Origin: Smittia aterrima
Taxonomy: Eukaryota > Arthropoda > Insecta > Diptera > Chironomidae
Reading direction: 5' to 3'
Length of the DNA stretch: 64,000 bases
Assembly: GCA_033063855.1 (NCBI GenBank)
Contig: CP093830.1
Location: forward strand, 496,854 to 560,853
In this document: one piece after another, positions 24,619 to 39,569 of the stretch
Position numbering within the stretch: the stretch's first letter is position 1
How the letters are laid out: every line of letters starts with the position of its first letter
Program-made: the position numbers and the translations under genes
Notes under the pieces: model-generated
Seen by the model: only the letters and a program-made list of their open reading frames with translations
What the model was told of the DNA's origin: nothing
The model's database searches: none

Positions 24619-27600
24619 AATTGATTTTCTTTTATTAATCCGGCAATCTCCTCCAAAACTGTAACTGAACTTGAGCTTTTCGTCTTCTATATTTTGAAAA
24701 GTGATATAATAATAAATGTTCAGTTGCCAATGACAGCGTAAACTTCCCAGTAGCGAATAAGTCGGAAGGCCAACTACGCTCATGGCTAGTTTCCATGACG
24801 AAAATGCGTCAAACATAACTTGCATGTTTCGGAATCAAGTGTTTGCAAACACACTGCAACGAGGGGGATGGAATAAGCGAGTGGGCATGCTATCTTTTAA
24901 TTATGTACAACTTCTTGAAATAATCTAAAGCTAATCGATTCGATCGATTTGTGTTGCTGAATATTTTATGGAAATTTTATCTCAAGCTACCAAAGGAGGA
25001 TTCGCTTTGTTGGATGAAACCAAGTAAGCTATTCTAAATTTATGCATATTAATTACATATTTACATTGTGTTATATTGAAATGTATGCACATAGGGCACT
25101 TTGCGTAATAATCAAAACCGCATTTATGTTTGAATCTGTCGGAATTAGTTTTGGTGACAGAAATGATTAAGTAATTAAAGGGGCTCGAGAGAGAGTGAGA
25201 AGTGCAACTCGAATCTTCCTTCAGGGTCTTGAAGTGAATGAATGGATGGAATAATTTGGTTGCTTTAAAGATAATCTCGCTGACAACGTGTCGTCTTTAA
25301 AGACTCAAAGCCCTGAATACACTCTTTAGACTCCCTCGCACATCACCCTTACTTACACTAACTAGCAAAGGCAGGCTCTGAATAAATATTGATACGATGC
25401 TGAAGAGAGAAAGCAAAGTTTCATCCGACATGAGAGCAAACAAAAGAAATGAGAATCTACGGACGAAGTGAGTTGTGTGTGAGAAAACATTAAAGACGTT
25501 GAAAGCCTCTTTTCACTGCACGACGAAGATTAACGGAGAGCTTTTCCAAGGAAAGCGAATGTCGCTTTGATTCGATTGATGCTCGCTTTTTTATTTAGGA
25601 TTTCCCTTCACTCAACTCTTGTGACATCAAAAGAATTTTTAATTAAAAACTTCCTAACAGCAAACAAACAAGCTAACAAACACCATGGGGAGGCTCGAGC
25701 GAATCCTTCATGTCGTTTCTCAATTACATTACTCACTGCAAACGTTTTAATGCCTTTTGATAGCACATGACAGAAGCGTAATGGAGAATGGGTACATTCA
25801 TTATATGCCAGGCATTATATTTTCAATGATTCAACAACGTTTGATGTGTTTAAGAACAACAACTAACGACACTGAGAATTGTTTTTAGATTTATTCCGCT
25901 TCGTTTGCGGCGGAACATTTCTGTAATTCTACAAAACGGTCTCGGGCTTTTAAACGTCGAGTACTCTTAATCATAATAAATTTAACGTCGTTATCTCTGG
26001 GAAATGTTTAGTTCGTGTGAGCCGGAACTGAAATCGAAACCCCAATTAATATTGATTTCTGATACTTTTCGGGATGCGATTATCCAGGGATACTCAGTTC
26101 AATGGATGAGCATTTCTCTCAATCAACCCTCAGGCCACTGAAATAGTTAAAGGAAAATCGTTATTAGACTTCCGCCTCGTCGACAAGATTACTCTCCGAT
26201 TTGTTTTGCTATTGCCAGAAGCCGTTGTCGTCATAGTCATGTGTGTTTTTACAGCCGATAACACAACACGTTAAGACGATCCAATAAATCTCGAAAATTA
26301 GACTTATCAACTGACAACCTCTCAAGCATTCACATAGCTCCAAGATTGTTGCTTCAAAGATAATATTTCAATTAATCTGCTGTGTTTTCCAACTTTTATT
26401 TTCCTGAAAGTTCATATGAAATTTAAGCTCTTTCCTCATACAGGAAAGAAAATTTTTGTTATTAGAGACATAAATTAATTCGAGGAAGGTTCATTTATTG
26501 AAGTTTGTAATAATGATGAGATAATCAGATGAATTCCTCAATTGATTATAATTATGGGGAGCGGAGAAGTAATGCAGTTCCTCGGCAATTATGCTGATGC
26601 ATTGGCTAACAACTATGCATAATTAATTTGTTTCGGGCAATTGGAAAACATGGATTTGCTCTAGTGGCTGTGGAGATAAACCGCAACCGAGCTAAGGTGG
26701 AAAAGTTCAATATTTGTCCACTCATGCATGAAACTCCGCAATTGCAAACAAAAATCATTTTTAATCACAGTCAAATAACAAAAGGATTTCTGTTTAACCA
26801 CTGATAACAATAGACTAGATATGACAAGCTATTTGAAAAGAACTTTTCAATTCATGATTCTTTTTTTTAATAGAACAATCAAACAAAAAAAATTCAAGTA
26901 TTTGTATTATTTTCATAAAGCTTGTCTTCGTTTATTGTTATCTATGGTTTAACCATTTTTTTCTCTCATTCCGGTCGCGAATGATTGCAAAATGACAAAA
27001 CGACAAAAGTGACGTTCACGAAACGAACACGATGTTGTGTGTACCAACAAAATATCACATATCAACTCTACAACGTGATGAAATCTCGGCGATGAAAGCA
27101 CACAATAACAGATTGGAACAAACATCGGAGCGGAAAAATAAAAAACATGTTGTGCAGTTCTCATCAGCAGCAACATATCGTTGCAAGATTAAACTTTTTT
27201 CCTCTCTTCTCTCCTCCTGTGGCTTAAATCGCTTGGTATCATTAAAAATTATTAATGAGTTGGAGATTGTAGAACAAATGCTTCAAAACGAGTTTTTCTA
27301 TTAGTTCCGGATTTCCTTGAGCAAAGAAATCTCTTTTATTCGATACACGAACGATAAGCAGAGAGTTTGTATTTTAAAGGTTTAAATTCAATTTCAATTG
27401 AGTGAAGTCAAACAATAATATAAACTCAGAAAGATTTATAGTTTGGCCATTAATGAGAATCTTCCTTCTCCGCCTTCAATTTCCTTTAATTGCGCAATTT
27501 TTGTTTAATGTTCTCAACCGGAAGCTGTTTTAAATTCGTAAAATATTTCAGAAGGAGAAGATTGACAGCGATGAGAGCAACGGAAGATTCTCTAGTTTCA

Positions 27601-30600
27601 GATACGAAAGGAAAATGTAATATCCGTTTAATAGCGGTTTTCATTTCTCATTTAGTGGGCTGTGCCGGTTCAGAATGATTTAGTAATCTGAATTCAGCGG
27701 ATAATCGAGGTCGACAACAGCAACAACAAGACTTTAAATTCTTTATCACTGCTCACTTAAATGTCAGCATAATCTGCGAGGAAACATTTAAATTTACGAA
27801 AGAGATTTTCTTGGGTGAGCAGCCAAGTAACAAAATGGACTTGTTGCTATACGTGCTAGTCACCCAAAGACCATCAGCTACCGTTTCTATTAATTCCTTC
27901 AAGTCCCAGCAAAGTTATTTATGACGGAAATCTTTAAGAGCCTCCGTAAACGAATTGAATCACACGATGTTGATTTTCCTTCCACTTCATGCTCCAAGCT
28001 GAGCGCTGGTCTGTAAAATCTCGACGAGAATAAGCGCACAGCTTTCTTTCCCGTCTTGTTTTATGAGCCTCTTTATTTTCCCCCTGCCGCCGAATTAATA
28101 ATTTATGTGTCTTTTATGCTATTTATTCTGCTGTTTTGATGTTACTTTGGTCGTTCGCCTCCTCGCCTTCTGTGTAAACATCGCTCTTAATATGACTTGT
28201 GTGTTGCATCTAATGTGGATAATATTTATGAGCTTAATGTTATTTCTGTTTGTAAGAATAATAAGCGTGACAACCAACACATCACGCGGGATTAAAGCAA
28301 GCCAAGGACTCTTTGGTGTGGAGTTTGAGACGAAAATTAGATCAGCACATTAAACCGTTTTTGCCTCACAAATTCTCGAGCGTTACTTTTACAATCCTTT
28401 CCCGTTTGAAGGCTATGAAAATTCCGTACGAAAGTCGAATTGACATAGCGTCGCCTGCGTTCAAATTGAGTTACTTTAAAAATCTTTCGAAAAGCCTTTC
28501 AATGGAATTTGACTTCACAGCTTGCATACACGACAGTCAGATGAAGATTTTTTCCCCTTCGCAAACATAGCTTCAAAGAAACAGTGAAACGCTTGAAGAA
28601 GGAAAGCACACATAAACATCCATGGATACGAGTGGGACTACGAAAGCTTTTATGATTTCAAGTAAGAAGGAATGAATTCTCATATAAAGCGTCTCTACAT
28701 ACCCGTACACTTTTGGGGATGGTGGATTTCTTCTTACGCACATAAGATGGTGTTCATCTCCATCATTTCCTCTTAAGAGTTTTTATTACAACAATATTAA
28801 ACAGTCCCTCACCCTCCCTTGCCTTTACCTTTCTTTCGTTTCATTGACTGATTCATCCTAAAACTAAGCAGATTTCACTTGGCCTAAAAATACTTCAGGG
28901 CTTTTCAAAAGCTTAACGAAAAGGTAATCCTTCGATCTATGTACTCGAATGAAAACCCTAAAAATAAATCCGAGGCGGCATTTCGAATTGAAAATAATCC
29001 CACACGTGAAATTTTTACTGAGGAATCAATTGTTGTTGATAGAACCCATTCGAACGTTTCGAGAATCCTTCCAAGCAATCATGCAAAATGAATTGGAAGC
29101 GATTTGCTAATCTAGAATTCGAGTGTGGGTGACGAAGTTAATTTAGATTCAAAATTAAACTTACTCGCGACGACGCAGACAAAATTGAATTGGTTCTCAA
29201 TAAAATACGTTGTCGTGGAAAATTTTGATCCCCTTCAAATTATTTTAGCGAAGCGACATTTTCAATTCAAGGGGGAGATCATGTCTTCATCGAATTGGAG
29301 CTTCATTTCCTCACATCACGAACTTCATTTCCACTTAATATGAATTTAATTGACTCGCATTAGACATTGCTTTGTCAGCAACTTTATTATCAAATTGAGT
29401 TTCTCATGACAGAAGCTCCAATCGAAGAAAATTAATTCTCCTGACAATTTCTTAGAAACTTTTGAACACTCAGTTCGAGGTGACTTGCGAAGATGATGGG
29501 AATATTCATCATCTAATTACAAGCTCATTTGCTCGTAGGTTGCAATTCTCGTGAAAACAGAAATTCCTCCCAACCCATGTCTTGTTCAGAGAGCAAAAGA
29601 TATTTTGTAAGAATCTAAATTAATTAGAAATGTAAAGGAGAGGACGCCCTTGCAAAGAAAAACAAGTTTTAAAATGCTAATTGAGTTTATAATTCTTACC
29701 ACTCCTCGGCCTCGTTAAGTGCAAAATCACAAAAGCGAATCTCTGTTAATAATGTTTCGCTTTGCTCTCTTTTTAAAATTAATGTTTCAGATTTTCCGCC
29801 GACGGTTTCAAATTGCGGGCTTGCTCTGGGGAGGAGGGAGAAAACATCTTGAACAGAAGTGAATCGCACCAGAGAATTTAAATTAAACGAAGGAATCGGG
29901 AGTGAAGCTGATTTCGTGAATTTATTGAGGAATGATGAAAGCTATGGAGCGAGAAAAAGGAAGCGAAAGTTCATTATCCACGCAATTCGAGTCGAAGGCA
30001 ATCGATATTTTAATTCTTGCTGTAAATAACTGAGGAAACCGAGCGACAGAATGACGAATTGTTCCCTTGAGTACTCGTTGATGAAAATTGGATTTCGTTG
30101 TCGTTTCACTTCTTGATTCGACGCTTTTTGATGTTTCGTGTTTTATCGCTATCCACAAAACTCTCTGTCACTCTCATTCCTCTTCTTGCATTTATGAATT
30201 GTCTTTCACCATTGTTCGACTAAGCTCATAACAATAAATTTATGCATGTTTTTATTCTTCTCTTCTCGATGGTACAAGACAAACATGCAAATTGAACAAT
30301 AATAAAGTCAAACCCAGACAAGAAACATCAATTCACACTCTCGTGTTGCTTGTTTTGGGAATTCATCTGGATTTCATCGACGAAAGAAAATTTCAATTTG
30401 CTAGTTAGGCATCTCGTCGACAATAAAAAAGGAAAAGCGAAGGATGAGAGCGAATGCATGATCCCAAATCACTTCGGAAATGTTAATCAATATTGATTGA
30501 TTTTTGATTGTTTTCCAATCTCTCCTCTTGTTGATCAATTGAAAATTGAGTGTTTCGAAAGATGATGAAGAAGAAAACTTAAGGCGATTCTCCTGTTGAA

Positions 30601-33600
30601 AAATGATTTTCGGATGTGTCTTTTATGTTCTTCAGAGATATTCAACAAATGATAGACATTCAGAGAAGCGACTCGACCCGTGATTGTCAGATAAAGATAC
30701 AAGCAAAGCAGACTCACCCGAGAAGAAATATTGCCCGAATTTCGTTCCGGAAGAGTGGAGCACAAGAACTTGACGACAGAGGAATTTAAATAGGGCGACG
30801 AGAGATGAGGGAGGAAAATTAGCTGAATTTATTGATGTAAAAGGAACATAAAAGCTTCAGTGTCACTCCGATTGTCGAGACATTCCTCGAAATTCAATGA
30901 GAGCTTTTGTTTATCCTTTGCTACTACGCATTGGAAATGAAATTTATGAACTTCAATGAAATCTTTGTCCTCATGAAATCATTTGTAAAACTGTTTATTA
31001 ATGTTTGCTTAGGCACCGATGGAACCTTATTCGGATTTCTGTTCAATTTGTCAAACTCTCAATCCAAGCTATTGATCTAAAGCTTGTAATAAATCGTTTT
31101 CAAATGAAATTTTCCTCTAGACGATGCAAGCACACACTCGGCGGGTTTAAGGATGAAGATTGATACTCTCAAGTTGAAGTTCTCGTCCGATCGAAAATGT
31201 GAAAATCCTTTTAATTCTCTGACTGGTTAAAGGAAACGAAATCTCTCAAATAATTTCGGATCACATTCCTCTTTCTTTTAGTCTCTGATTTATTCTGATC
31301 ACGTTTTACGGTGCGAAAGTAACGGTTTTCTATTGACAAAACGATTTTCCGAACAAATTAAAGAAGGAGGAAGATGTTAGAAACAAAAACGATCCATTAG
31401 CAAGCTGTCGATTCCTTTCTTATTAAATATTTACTTTTCTCGTAGGAGATTCTACAATTTTCTTTCAATAAATGTCATTTACTCGTTTTTTATGATTCGT
31501 CTCGATTTATTGAAATTTTCTACGCTCTCTGTCGAAGACGACGCTGATGGCTCAGATTTATTTGCTCGAAACTTCAGTAATTTGATTGCTTTTGATTAAG
31601 AAAAAGAACTCCTTGAAGTCAAAGTTTTTATGAAATGTATTTCACAAAATTTTCAAGCTTCATCAACGTTTATTGAGACACTTACCGTAAATTTTATAGC
31701 ATGCAGTTAGCGAGTGAAGTGGATCGATGAAAAGCTCTCTTGATTGATAAATGTATTGGGCATTTCAATAATGGATTTGTTGGTCATCTGCAGACGTCTA
31801 CTGCAATCATGCAGCGTTCAGTGTCCTATTATTTTTAATTAAAATGTCCATAATTTTTCATTCTCAACATCCGCCGACCGGGAGGAACGCGACTGAGAAA
31901 ACTCTTTTTTATTATTTTTTCCTCGTCCACTTAAACGATAAATTTTGTAAAACGTCGAAGCGACTCCTTGCAAAGGAGGAGAATGAGACTGGAATGTTCA
32001 ATAGTTTGAAAATGAACATTAACATTTTTATTACCAGCGATTCATCTGAGAGCGGAGAGAAAGGCAAGCAACTTGTGGAATTTGTCATAATCGAAAAATG
32101 CATGAAAAGTCTGAACAGATAAACGAGGTTTGTGAATTTCTCCGGGAAATTTTCGTTCACATAAGCTCATTCAATGGTATTTGTCGTAGTCGAGAGCTTT
32201 TGTGCACTACTCAACCAAATTTGACATCAATGCGAAAGGAATTTGTGAAAACTTGCTTCAGTTAAAATCATGGAAACTTTCACGTTCCATTTCTAGTCAA
32301 ACTATTATTGTAAACACTTTTAACGAATTTTCTCGCATTTTAGTTTGCTCAATTTCGGGCAAATTTCTCGCTCACGATTTGAATAAAAACTCTCGAACTT
32401 CTAATCAAAATTGTGTCGACTGCAAAAATCACTTGATTCAACATTTCCCATTCCTCGCGTTTTAAATGACATCGTTCGCGAGACGTATCCTCACGTTTCA
32501 ACATTTTTCTGCCTTCACAATTTTTACAGCAAGAGAATTTTGACGCAAAATTTTTTGACTGTCATTTTCGCCAACTTTTTTTCCAAAGCCTCGAGAAGAG
32601 GAATCGTAGTTAAATTATGAAAACTTTTGTTTGTTATTTAAAACTTTAGAAAACTTTTCAATATCTTGAGATTCTTTTTAAAAAACTTTTTTTAATTCAA
32701 TTTATTTTTCTTTTCTCGCTACTCTAGCACAATTTTTGCCATCACTCGTGTGTAAAAATGGCTCGTTGAATAATCCCAGATATTCCCTCCGTCGCCGTCA
32801 GTTCAATGCTTGATCATACCTCTCAGGATATAAATAGGGATGAGGTGCAAACAGCAAGGCAATTTAGCACTTTCGTCAGAGACACGAAAATGAAATATTC
32901 AGCGTTCAGCGACACAGTTTAGCGTTGAGTTGATTTGATGATGTTACATTGATACGATTCTCTCGAATTTTATAAAACGAGGAGAAACTCCAAGACATGA
33001 AACACGGCTAATGACTGTTCAAACTTGAAAACGCGACGCTGAAATTGAGCCCGGCAGCGCTCATCTAATTTTTAGCTGATGATGATGCGTGAACATTCCA
33101 CGTTATCATGTAAATCGCGAAGAAATTCCATCTCGTTCCCGTTTTATCTCTCTTACCAAATTGTTTTACAATAACTCGATTACCAAGCATTTCGTACGCC
33201 AGAAGCGAGCAAACTTTTTGAAGGTTCGATGATGAGAATGGAAGGCAATTTTCACCCCGTAGATAAAAAGTAATTTTAATTAAATGAGAATCGTTATGTT
33301 ACTACACACGACATGGCACATTTCTCCTCACACACCGAGCATATCAGAACTTTGTTGAGTGTCTACGACACGACGAAATTGATAAAATCATAATTAATTT
33401 CGTTTCCTGCCTTCATTGCCATCTTTTCGGGTTAAGGAAAATGCGAATATCATTTACACGCGAGGAAACTTTCCTTCGACAACTATTAATTGCTCCAAGG
33501 GTGGTAATTTAAGCATCGAAGATTCTCTCTCCATTTCAGTAACTGATAAGAGAGGATGGCTTTTGCAACACATTTAGCTGGCAAGCCATGAAATATGGCT

Positions 33601-36600
33601 CTGACATTCAATTCAAATTCGAGAAACAAAACTCTCAAGACTCAGACGAGATATGTAAACAAGACAAAAGCTGATGGGCGACGTCAAGGAAATTGATTGA
33701 TGATAGAAAGCTTTGCCTTGAATATTGTGGCGTACTCGAGTTCAAGAAAGTCTCCATAGTTTTCGATGAGACTCGAGAGAGGGAAATTTATAAATAACAT
33801 TTCTCGACTTTACTTCAGAGCTTTCGTCTCATCGTCTCCGTAAATAAGCAAAGAGATGCTGTCACTCTAAATTAAGTCAGTCAAGAGGAATGCACTCTTT
33901 GCCAATCATTGCTCACGTTAAGGTTCAAAATGGCTTTGAGTCAATTTCTTTGACATCTGAACTACGGGAAATGAAAAGAAGGACTCAAGAAGTTTGATAT
34001 TGAAAAAAGGAAATCAAGGAACAGCAGTTGGGATCTCTCAAAGGATTATGAAACTATTGAACCCAATTGAAGCTCGAGCTAATTCTATTGAAATAGCAGA
34101 GAGAAAATACTTTTCTATTTTGAAAAATATCATGGAAGCGAGAGCACGAAGTGGAGATTAAATCGAAAGTCGGAGTTCTCGTTTACACGTTCCTGTTTAA
34201 TTAAAAATTTCATGTCAGCAGCGTTGTTTGGAAAATGCCACAATTCAATCATCAGCGATTCGTCGGTCGAATCTTCACAGCGGCTATCCTGTCCCTTCCC
34301 GCATGTTTCAATCAACAAAAAAATATCTCGAGTGCATTTTACGTATGTTCTAACGACCCATGACATCAATTGTTCAAGCTGCGTGTTGCATTCGAAATCA
34401 TTCTGGTCCGGAGGTTCGTGGGAATGAAGTATCATGAATCAGAGTGGAAAATTGAAATTCACGTAAATCTCAGTGCTCCCGTTCATTATGACAGGTAGAA
34501 ACGAAATAGCGGAGCTCTCTGTTTGATCAGTGATTTGCATAAAATTTCCAACAGTTTCGGCATGAAATTTCCACCAAATTTAATTAAACTCAGGAAATCC
34601 TCGTCTCTTGATGATGCTTGCCAAAAAGATTCTTCCTTATTCGTCCATAGTTAATTTGCATTGTGTCTCTTCTGAGAAAATTACAGAAAATTTCCTGTCG
34701 TTACGAACATGAATCGGTTGAGACGCGTCTATTGACATAATCTCAACTTCCAAGGTATCACTCTCAATTCACCTCAAGCAATTGACATTCTCCGCATCCG
34801 TCGCAGCTCGCAATCAACTTTGAAACATAATTATGAAGTTTATCCGAGTCGACGGCATCTTGAAGTTACATTTTCTCAGAAAGCGGAGAGACTTGAATAT
34901 CTTGATTGACGAACGTTTTAAACGCCTTTGACCTAAACTAAAAACTTGTCATTGCTAAAGACGCCAATGAAGCTTTCTTTGAAAAGAAGCTTCGTCTCCG
35001 CCCCTTCGCTTTTCGCAATAATCTCTACGTTTGTCTTTTGCCTCCTCGGATTGAGTTGATTAAAATTGAAAATTTTCCTTCCGCTCTGAACTGAAATCTT
35101 AAAAGTTTTAATCAGCATTTTCCTCGAAATGAGGTTCATTTGCTGATAGTTTCGTGTTTATCTTCAAATTGCATAACTTATTTTCTTCAATTTTCATCAT
35201 CGAGTCAAAAGAAGCATTTAAATAAAATCAATCAAGCGGAAACTCCTTCGTCGATGCTTTCAACTCAATCAGGGAGAATTGAAAAAGTTTTCCACTTTTT
35301 GAAAGAAAAGCTCTTGAGGCAAAAAAGAAAAGCAATGGGGACGGTGGTTGTTCCCAACCTGAGGTTTCCTGAGAGTTTAAACGAAACTCTTTGGAATAAT
35401 TAAAACCACGGACTATAAGCGGTTTATTCAGCCGAATCAGCGGATGAACAAAATGTTTTATAGAACGATGCGTCCAAGAGATTTAATTATTGAGTTCAAA
35501 GTTCACGAGTGGCTCGTTTCCTTCCTATCATGCGATACTACTTGTGCATGATTCATGAGTTTGCAATGATTTTCGCTTTTATTTGGCTTCGCGGACATTG
35601 ACTCTCGGTGTCGACATGAAAGCAAAGAAGACTTTCAATTAAATCGTCCTCTCTCGTCACACTTCGACGCATTGAAATATCATGTACATTCAATAAATGA
35701 ATGTTTGCCTGCGTCCGATTGAATTTTAATTAACACCAAAAGCACCAAACTCGTCGCTCCGCTCCTATCTCAATTCGCTTTCGTTCAGCGACCGATTTAA
35801 TTCACTTTCAGATTTTGTTATCGATCGTAATTTCAACTGATTGTTTCGCAATATTTTTTTGTGGTGAGAGCTACTGAACGACAATTCACTCGCATGCCCG
35901 GCTCTCATCATCAAACTTTTCCGCGGATTCAGAACATGTGCACTTTTCCGAAAAGCAATAAATTTTCCATTTAAAAAATAACAAATGTGAATGGAGAGTA
36001 TAAAGATGCACATGAGGAAAAATATGATTTATGTCGTTGAAAAATGTTACGGGTTTAATTGGATTTTTATAAAAAAAAATTGGGACTTTTCGGCTTGAGA
36101 CAAATAATCGAGATCGAAGGAAGAAATTTTCGCTTGAGCTTATCAAGCCTTCAGCTTCTGAGTTTAAATGATTGACGAATCGAATCGAATGAAAGCCCTC
36201 TAATAGTTTCAAACGAAAAGTCTCTGTTCCTTTTTGCGTTGCTTTGAAATTTTTGCTGGTTCGTTTCGTTTCGCAACGAACGGAAATTTATTGTTTAGCG
36301 TACATGTTTCTCGCTGTTTTAAAGCAAATAAAATTATTCATACACCTCCATAATGCTCTTATTCTGCTTCATAACTTTACTCGTCATTTGTGTTTGGCGT
36401 CTGAGAGTGATGTGAGATCAAGAAAGTTCTAACATAATAAACTTTTTGACGGCGATGATTCCTTTTTCTTCTGGAATTCGTCTTGTAAGCTTTTAATTTG
36501 TCTTGAGGATGTTCGTCCTGATAAAAACAAACATTTTTCTCTTGTTTCCCTCGATGATGGCTGATAACAAAAGTTTTTTAATTAAAAATTCCTTCACATG

Positions 36601-37215
36601 CATTCCTACAAATTGGCTCGAGATTTTTCTTCCTCCTTGTCTTTCGAAGGCTTAAAGACATTCGGCGATAAATTCCTCTTCGCTTACGGAATTTTCGTTC
36701 TTTCTTCAAACTTTTCCGTTCGCTTTCACTTAATTCGCTTCTCTTTTTTTATCACGTTCATTACGTTCCTTAACAACCACTCAATGTAGCTAGTTTCCGG
36801 TGGTTAATAAAAAGAAGATTACAACTATCCTCATGTCGTAATTCAATGCTAAGGAGCTATCCACACATCACGTACTTCAAAAAGCGAGATAATTACATTT
36901 GTTCTGACCTTCGTTACGTGTTAAGCGAATTCTTCCTAATAAGCTTTTCCTCCGCAGAATTTTTTCCGTGTGTGACTGCGAAGTGAAAACTTCCTCCTCG
37001 AAAACTTTCGTCTCTAATCAAAAAGTTATAGTCAAATAAAATCACTGAATCATTCTCATCAATTAGCTAATTACGAATCTCCATGAATATTTATTCAGAA
37101 CAAGCAAATGCAATTTCCATGCTAAGTTGAGAGAACTTTCCGTAATCGAATAAGAGAATGTTTGATTACTCAGAGTTTTCACTTTACTTGAATAGAAGAA
37201 GAAAACTTTGCTAAA
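24619..37215. other. Gene-poor region
   Basis: About 12.6 kb without a coding exon I can support on either strand. Open frames are short, AT-rich and show no domain. The only core-promoter-like element I noted is a TATA at 32829. No tRNA, rRNA, known microRNA seed hairpin or transposase was recognised. The region may hold enhancers for a neighbouring gene or non-coding transcripts. Confidence 0.5.
32829..32836 (+). promoter_or_regulatory. Isolated TATA element
   Basis: TATAAATA flanked by GGA and GGGATGAGG, which matches a strong TATA core. The first ATG downstream, at about 32890, opens only ten codons. No gene could be linked to it, so it may drive a non-coding transcript, the start of a spliced gene, or nothing. 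Confidence 0.25.
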
Positions 37216-39569
37216 ATGTATTCAGAAATGCAGCTCACGGTTTTATTAATATGCAAAGCTATCAATAAATCGCGGATGTCGAGAGAATTTCCTTTGAATT
37301 TGTCTTCAGTCATCATGCAAAAATCGACAAGTGAACAATCAAATCGATTCAAGCTCGAAACGATGTCGACTTTGGAGAAAGATGATGAAGATTTGACGCT
37401 TACAGCGAGACGTTCATCGCTAAGGAATCTTAACTCCATTCCTGCCATAAAGCTGGAAAGCATTTTCAAGAAAAAGCTCGAAAAGCTGGAGGAAAAAAAG
37501 AAAGAAGAGCTTACGGTGGAACAAAGTGAAAATCTGTGCAATGGTTATAAGTTTGTCGTCAACTATGGAGTTTTTGAAGCCAACTTTGAGTGGATGCCGA
37601 CTGAGGTAAGAACTAAAATAAATTAGATGTCATAGAACTTAAAAGCATTGAGTCGTATGGCGCTAAAGTGTCTGAAAACTTCTTTCTTATCATCTTCTTC
37701 AATTCGAATCAATCAATCAATGATTTTCTTCTTCTCGTCTAATTTTAGACGAGAGGACTTACATCATTTGAGCTAACGCTTCGTATTTTGTTTACAAATT
37801 AATTTTAGATTCTCATCCGCATCTTCGAACTTTTAAATACGAGAGATTTGCTAACAGCCGGAATGGTTTGCCGGCAGTGGATGGAAGCGACTCAATATTT
37901 TCGCCTAACGAGAAAGATTCTTCTCCATTTTCAAGTCTTCCAATATTCAGACACCGCTTATCCAATGAATCGATTTACATGCTGCTCCAGATTCTTTCCA
38001 AATATTAAGTTTTCAATTGTAAAGTTCACACCAAAAAACGATTGGTTTTGGATGGATTATGGAGATGTCGTGGAAGAGCTGACATTCAACGCCTGTCTTA
38101 TCAACAAGCCAGAGTTTCTACACATCATTCGATTATGTCCAAACTTGAGACTGCTCAGCATCACTCGATGTGAGGATTTGTTCAAATCCTGGTCAGTTGT
38201 CAAAAAGCTGTCGCAAGTAAAAATGAAATTTCCCGGAATGAAAACTCTGTCCATATGCGACACTTCATTGATGACTAAAGCAATTTTCGATTTTCTCGTA
38301 ACTTCTGCCCCAAATCTCACGTCGTTGACTGTTGCCAACTGTTTCAACGATGCGATAGCGAAAGATCGGATCACTGTTTTAGACTCGTTGATTGATTTTC
38401 TGTCTGCCCGTTCCGTACAATTCAAAGTTCTCAACATCTCAAACACGCCGGTTGATGAGATTTTCCTCAACAAATTGGCAGATGTAAAAGGGCTTCGACT
38501 TCATGAACTTCGATTTACATTCAATGGAGTTGTTGCGACCACAGGCCGTTCGGGAGTTGTTGAACTTCTGAGAAATCAACGAGATTTAAGGGTACTTGAC
38601 GTTTCCGATAGCAAAGGACTTTCAAATTATTGTCTCATTGAGATTTGTCGGAACATGAACGAGTTAAGGAAACTCAACTTGATGGGGTGCTGGTTGATTA
38701 ATGACGGGGGATTGCGAGAAGTAAATCGTTTGCCGAACTTGGAGGTTCTCAACGTTTCCCGCTGCGATAGAATTACTGATTTGGGATTGCTCGAAGGTTT
38801 GATTCCAAAGCGTGGCAACAAACCATTCAAGCTCAAGGAACTTTATGTTGGTTTGCTTCCCTACATGTCAATCCTAGCAATTTATCGCCTCGCTCAGCAA
38901 CACGACGAAATTGAGATTTTGGATCTTTCCGGCAGCTCAAACTCAATCACTGATGAAGCTTTACAAATGATTTTCCGTTATCAAAGAAATCTCAAGTATC
39001 TCAATCTTGATTGCTGCGCGAAAATTACTGATTTCGGAATAACCGGATTAACCGATCAAAGCGAACACGGCAATTATAAAAACTATGTGTCATTTAATTT
39101 AAGTTGCTTAGTTGAGCTTCGCTATCTAAATCTTGGAGGTTGTTATCAAGTGAGTGACAAATCGTTCATCAACACACTGAATCTTCGAAAGTTGAAGGAA
39201 ATCAATCTTTCACGTTGTCACAATATCACTAAAATCGGATTGATGCACTTGTGTAAGAACTGTCCTAATCTCGAGACGATTGATCTATCTGAGTGCTTCA
39301 ACGTAAGCGACTTTGTAATTGAAATGATAACAAAAGACATCGTGCGATTGGAGACTTTGAAGCTTAACGGCTGCACACAGCTAACCAACGAGACTTTGTA
39401 CTCAATATCAGCAAACTGCAAATACCTAAAGGTAACTTGAATTCAACTGAATATTTAGATAATTAAATTTGTGATTTGATTTCAGAATCTCTACATTAGA
39501 CGATGCTCAAAGATAACTGCAAGTCCCTTTGATGTAATCAAAGACGTTCACTATATTTACAATCGATAA
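37216..39569 (+). CDS. F-box/leucine-rich-repeat protein (FBXL)
   Basis: Exons 37216-37605, 37809-39431 and 39486-39569 (698 aa from the first ATG). F-box proteins recruit substrates to SCF ubiquitin ligases. The F-box spans the first intron: WMPTE, then ILIRIFELLNTRDLLTAGMV and CRQWMEAT (about residues 126-165). The rest is a run of cysteine-containing LRRs, for example LRKLNLMGCWLINDGGL, LEVLNVSRCDRITDLGL, LKYLNLDCCAKITDFGI and LETIDLSECFNVSDFVI. The C terminus is NLYIRRCSKI plus a short tail. The N-terminal 125 residues are charged and unrecognised. The true start is uncertain: in-frame ATGs also lie at 37276 and 37315, and a plausible acceptor precedes the latter. AATAAA at 39767-39772. 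The substrate is unknown. Confidence 0.88.

Noticed and set aside
26880..27300. Possible mobile-element remnant
   Set aside because: Only AT-rich runs; no terminal inverted repeats, target-site duplication or transposase/reverse-transcriptase motifs could be found.
28105..28353. 82-codon hydrophobic frame resembling membrane helices
   Set aside because: T-rich sequence reads as Leu/Phe/Val; no ordered family motifs, no splice partners and no poly(A) signal close by.
38057..38473. 138-codon minus-strand frame
   Set aside because: Shadow of the F-box/LRR coding exon on the plus strand, which has clear repeats.
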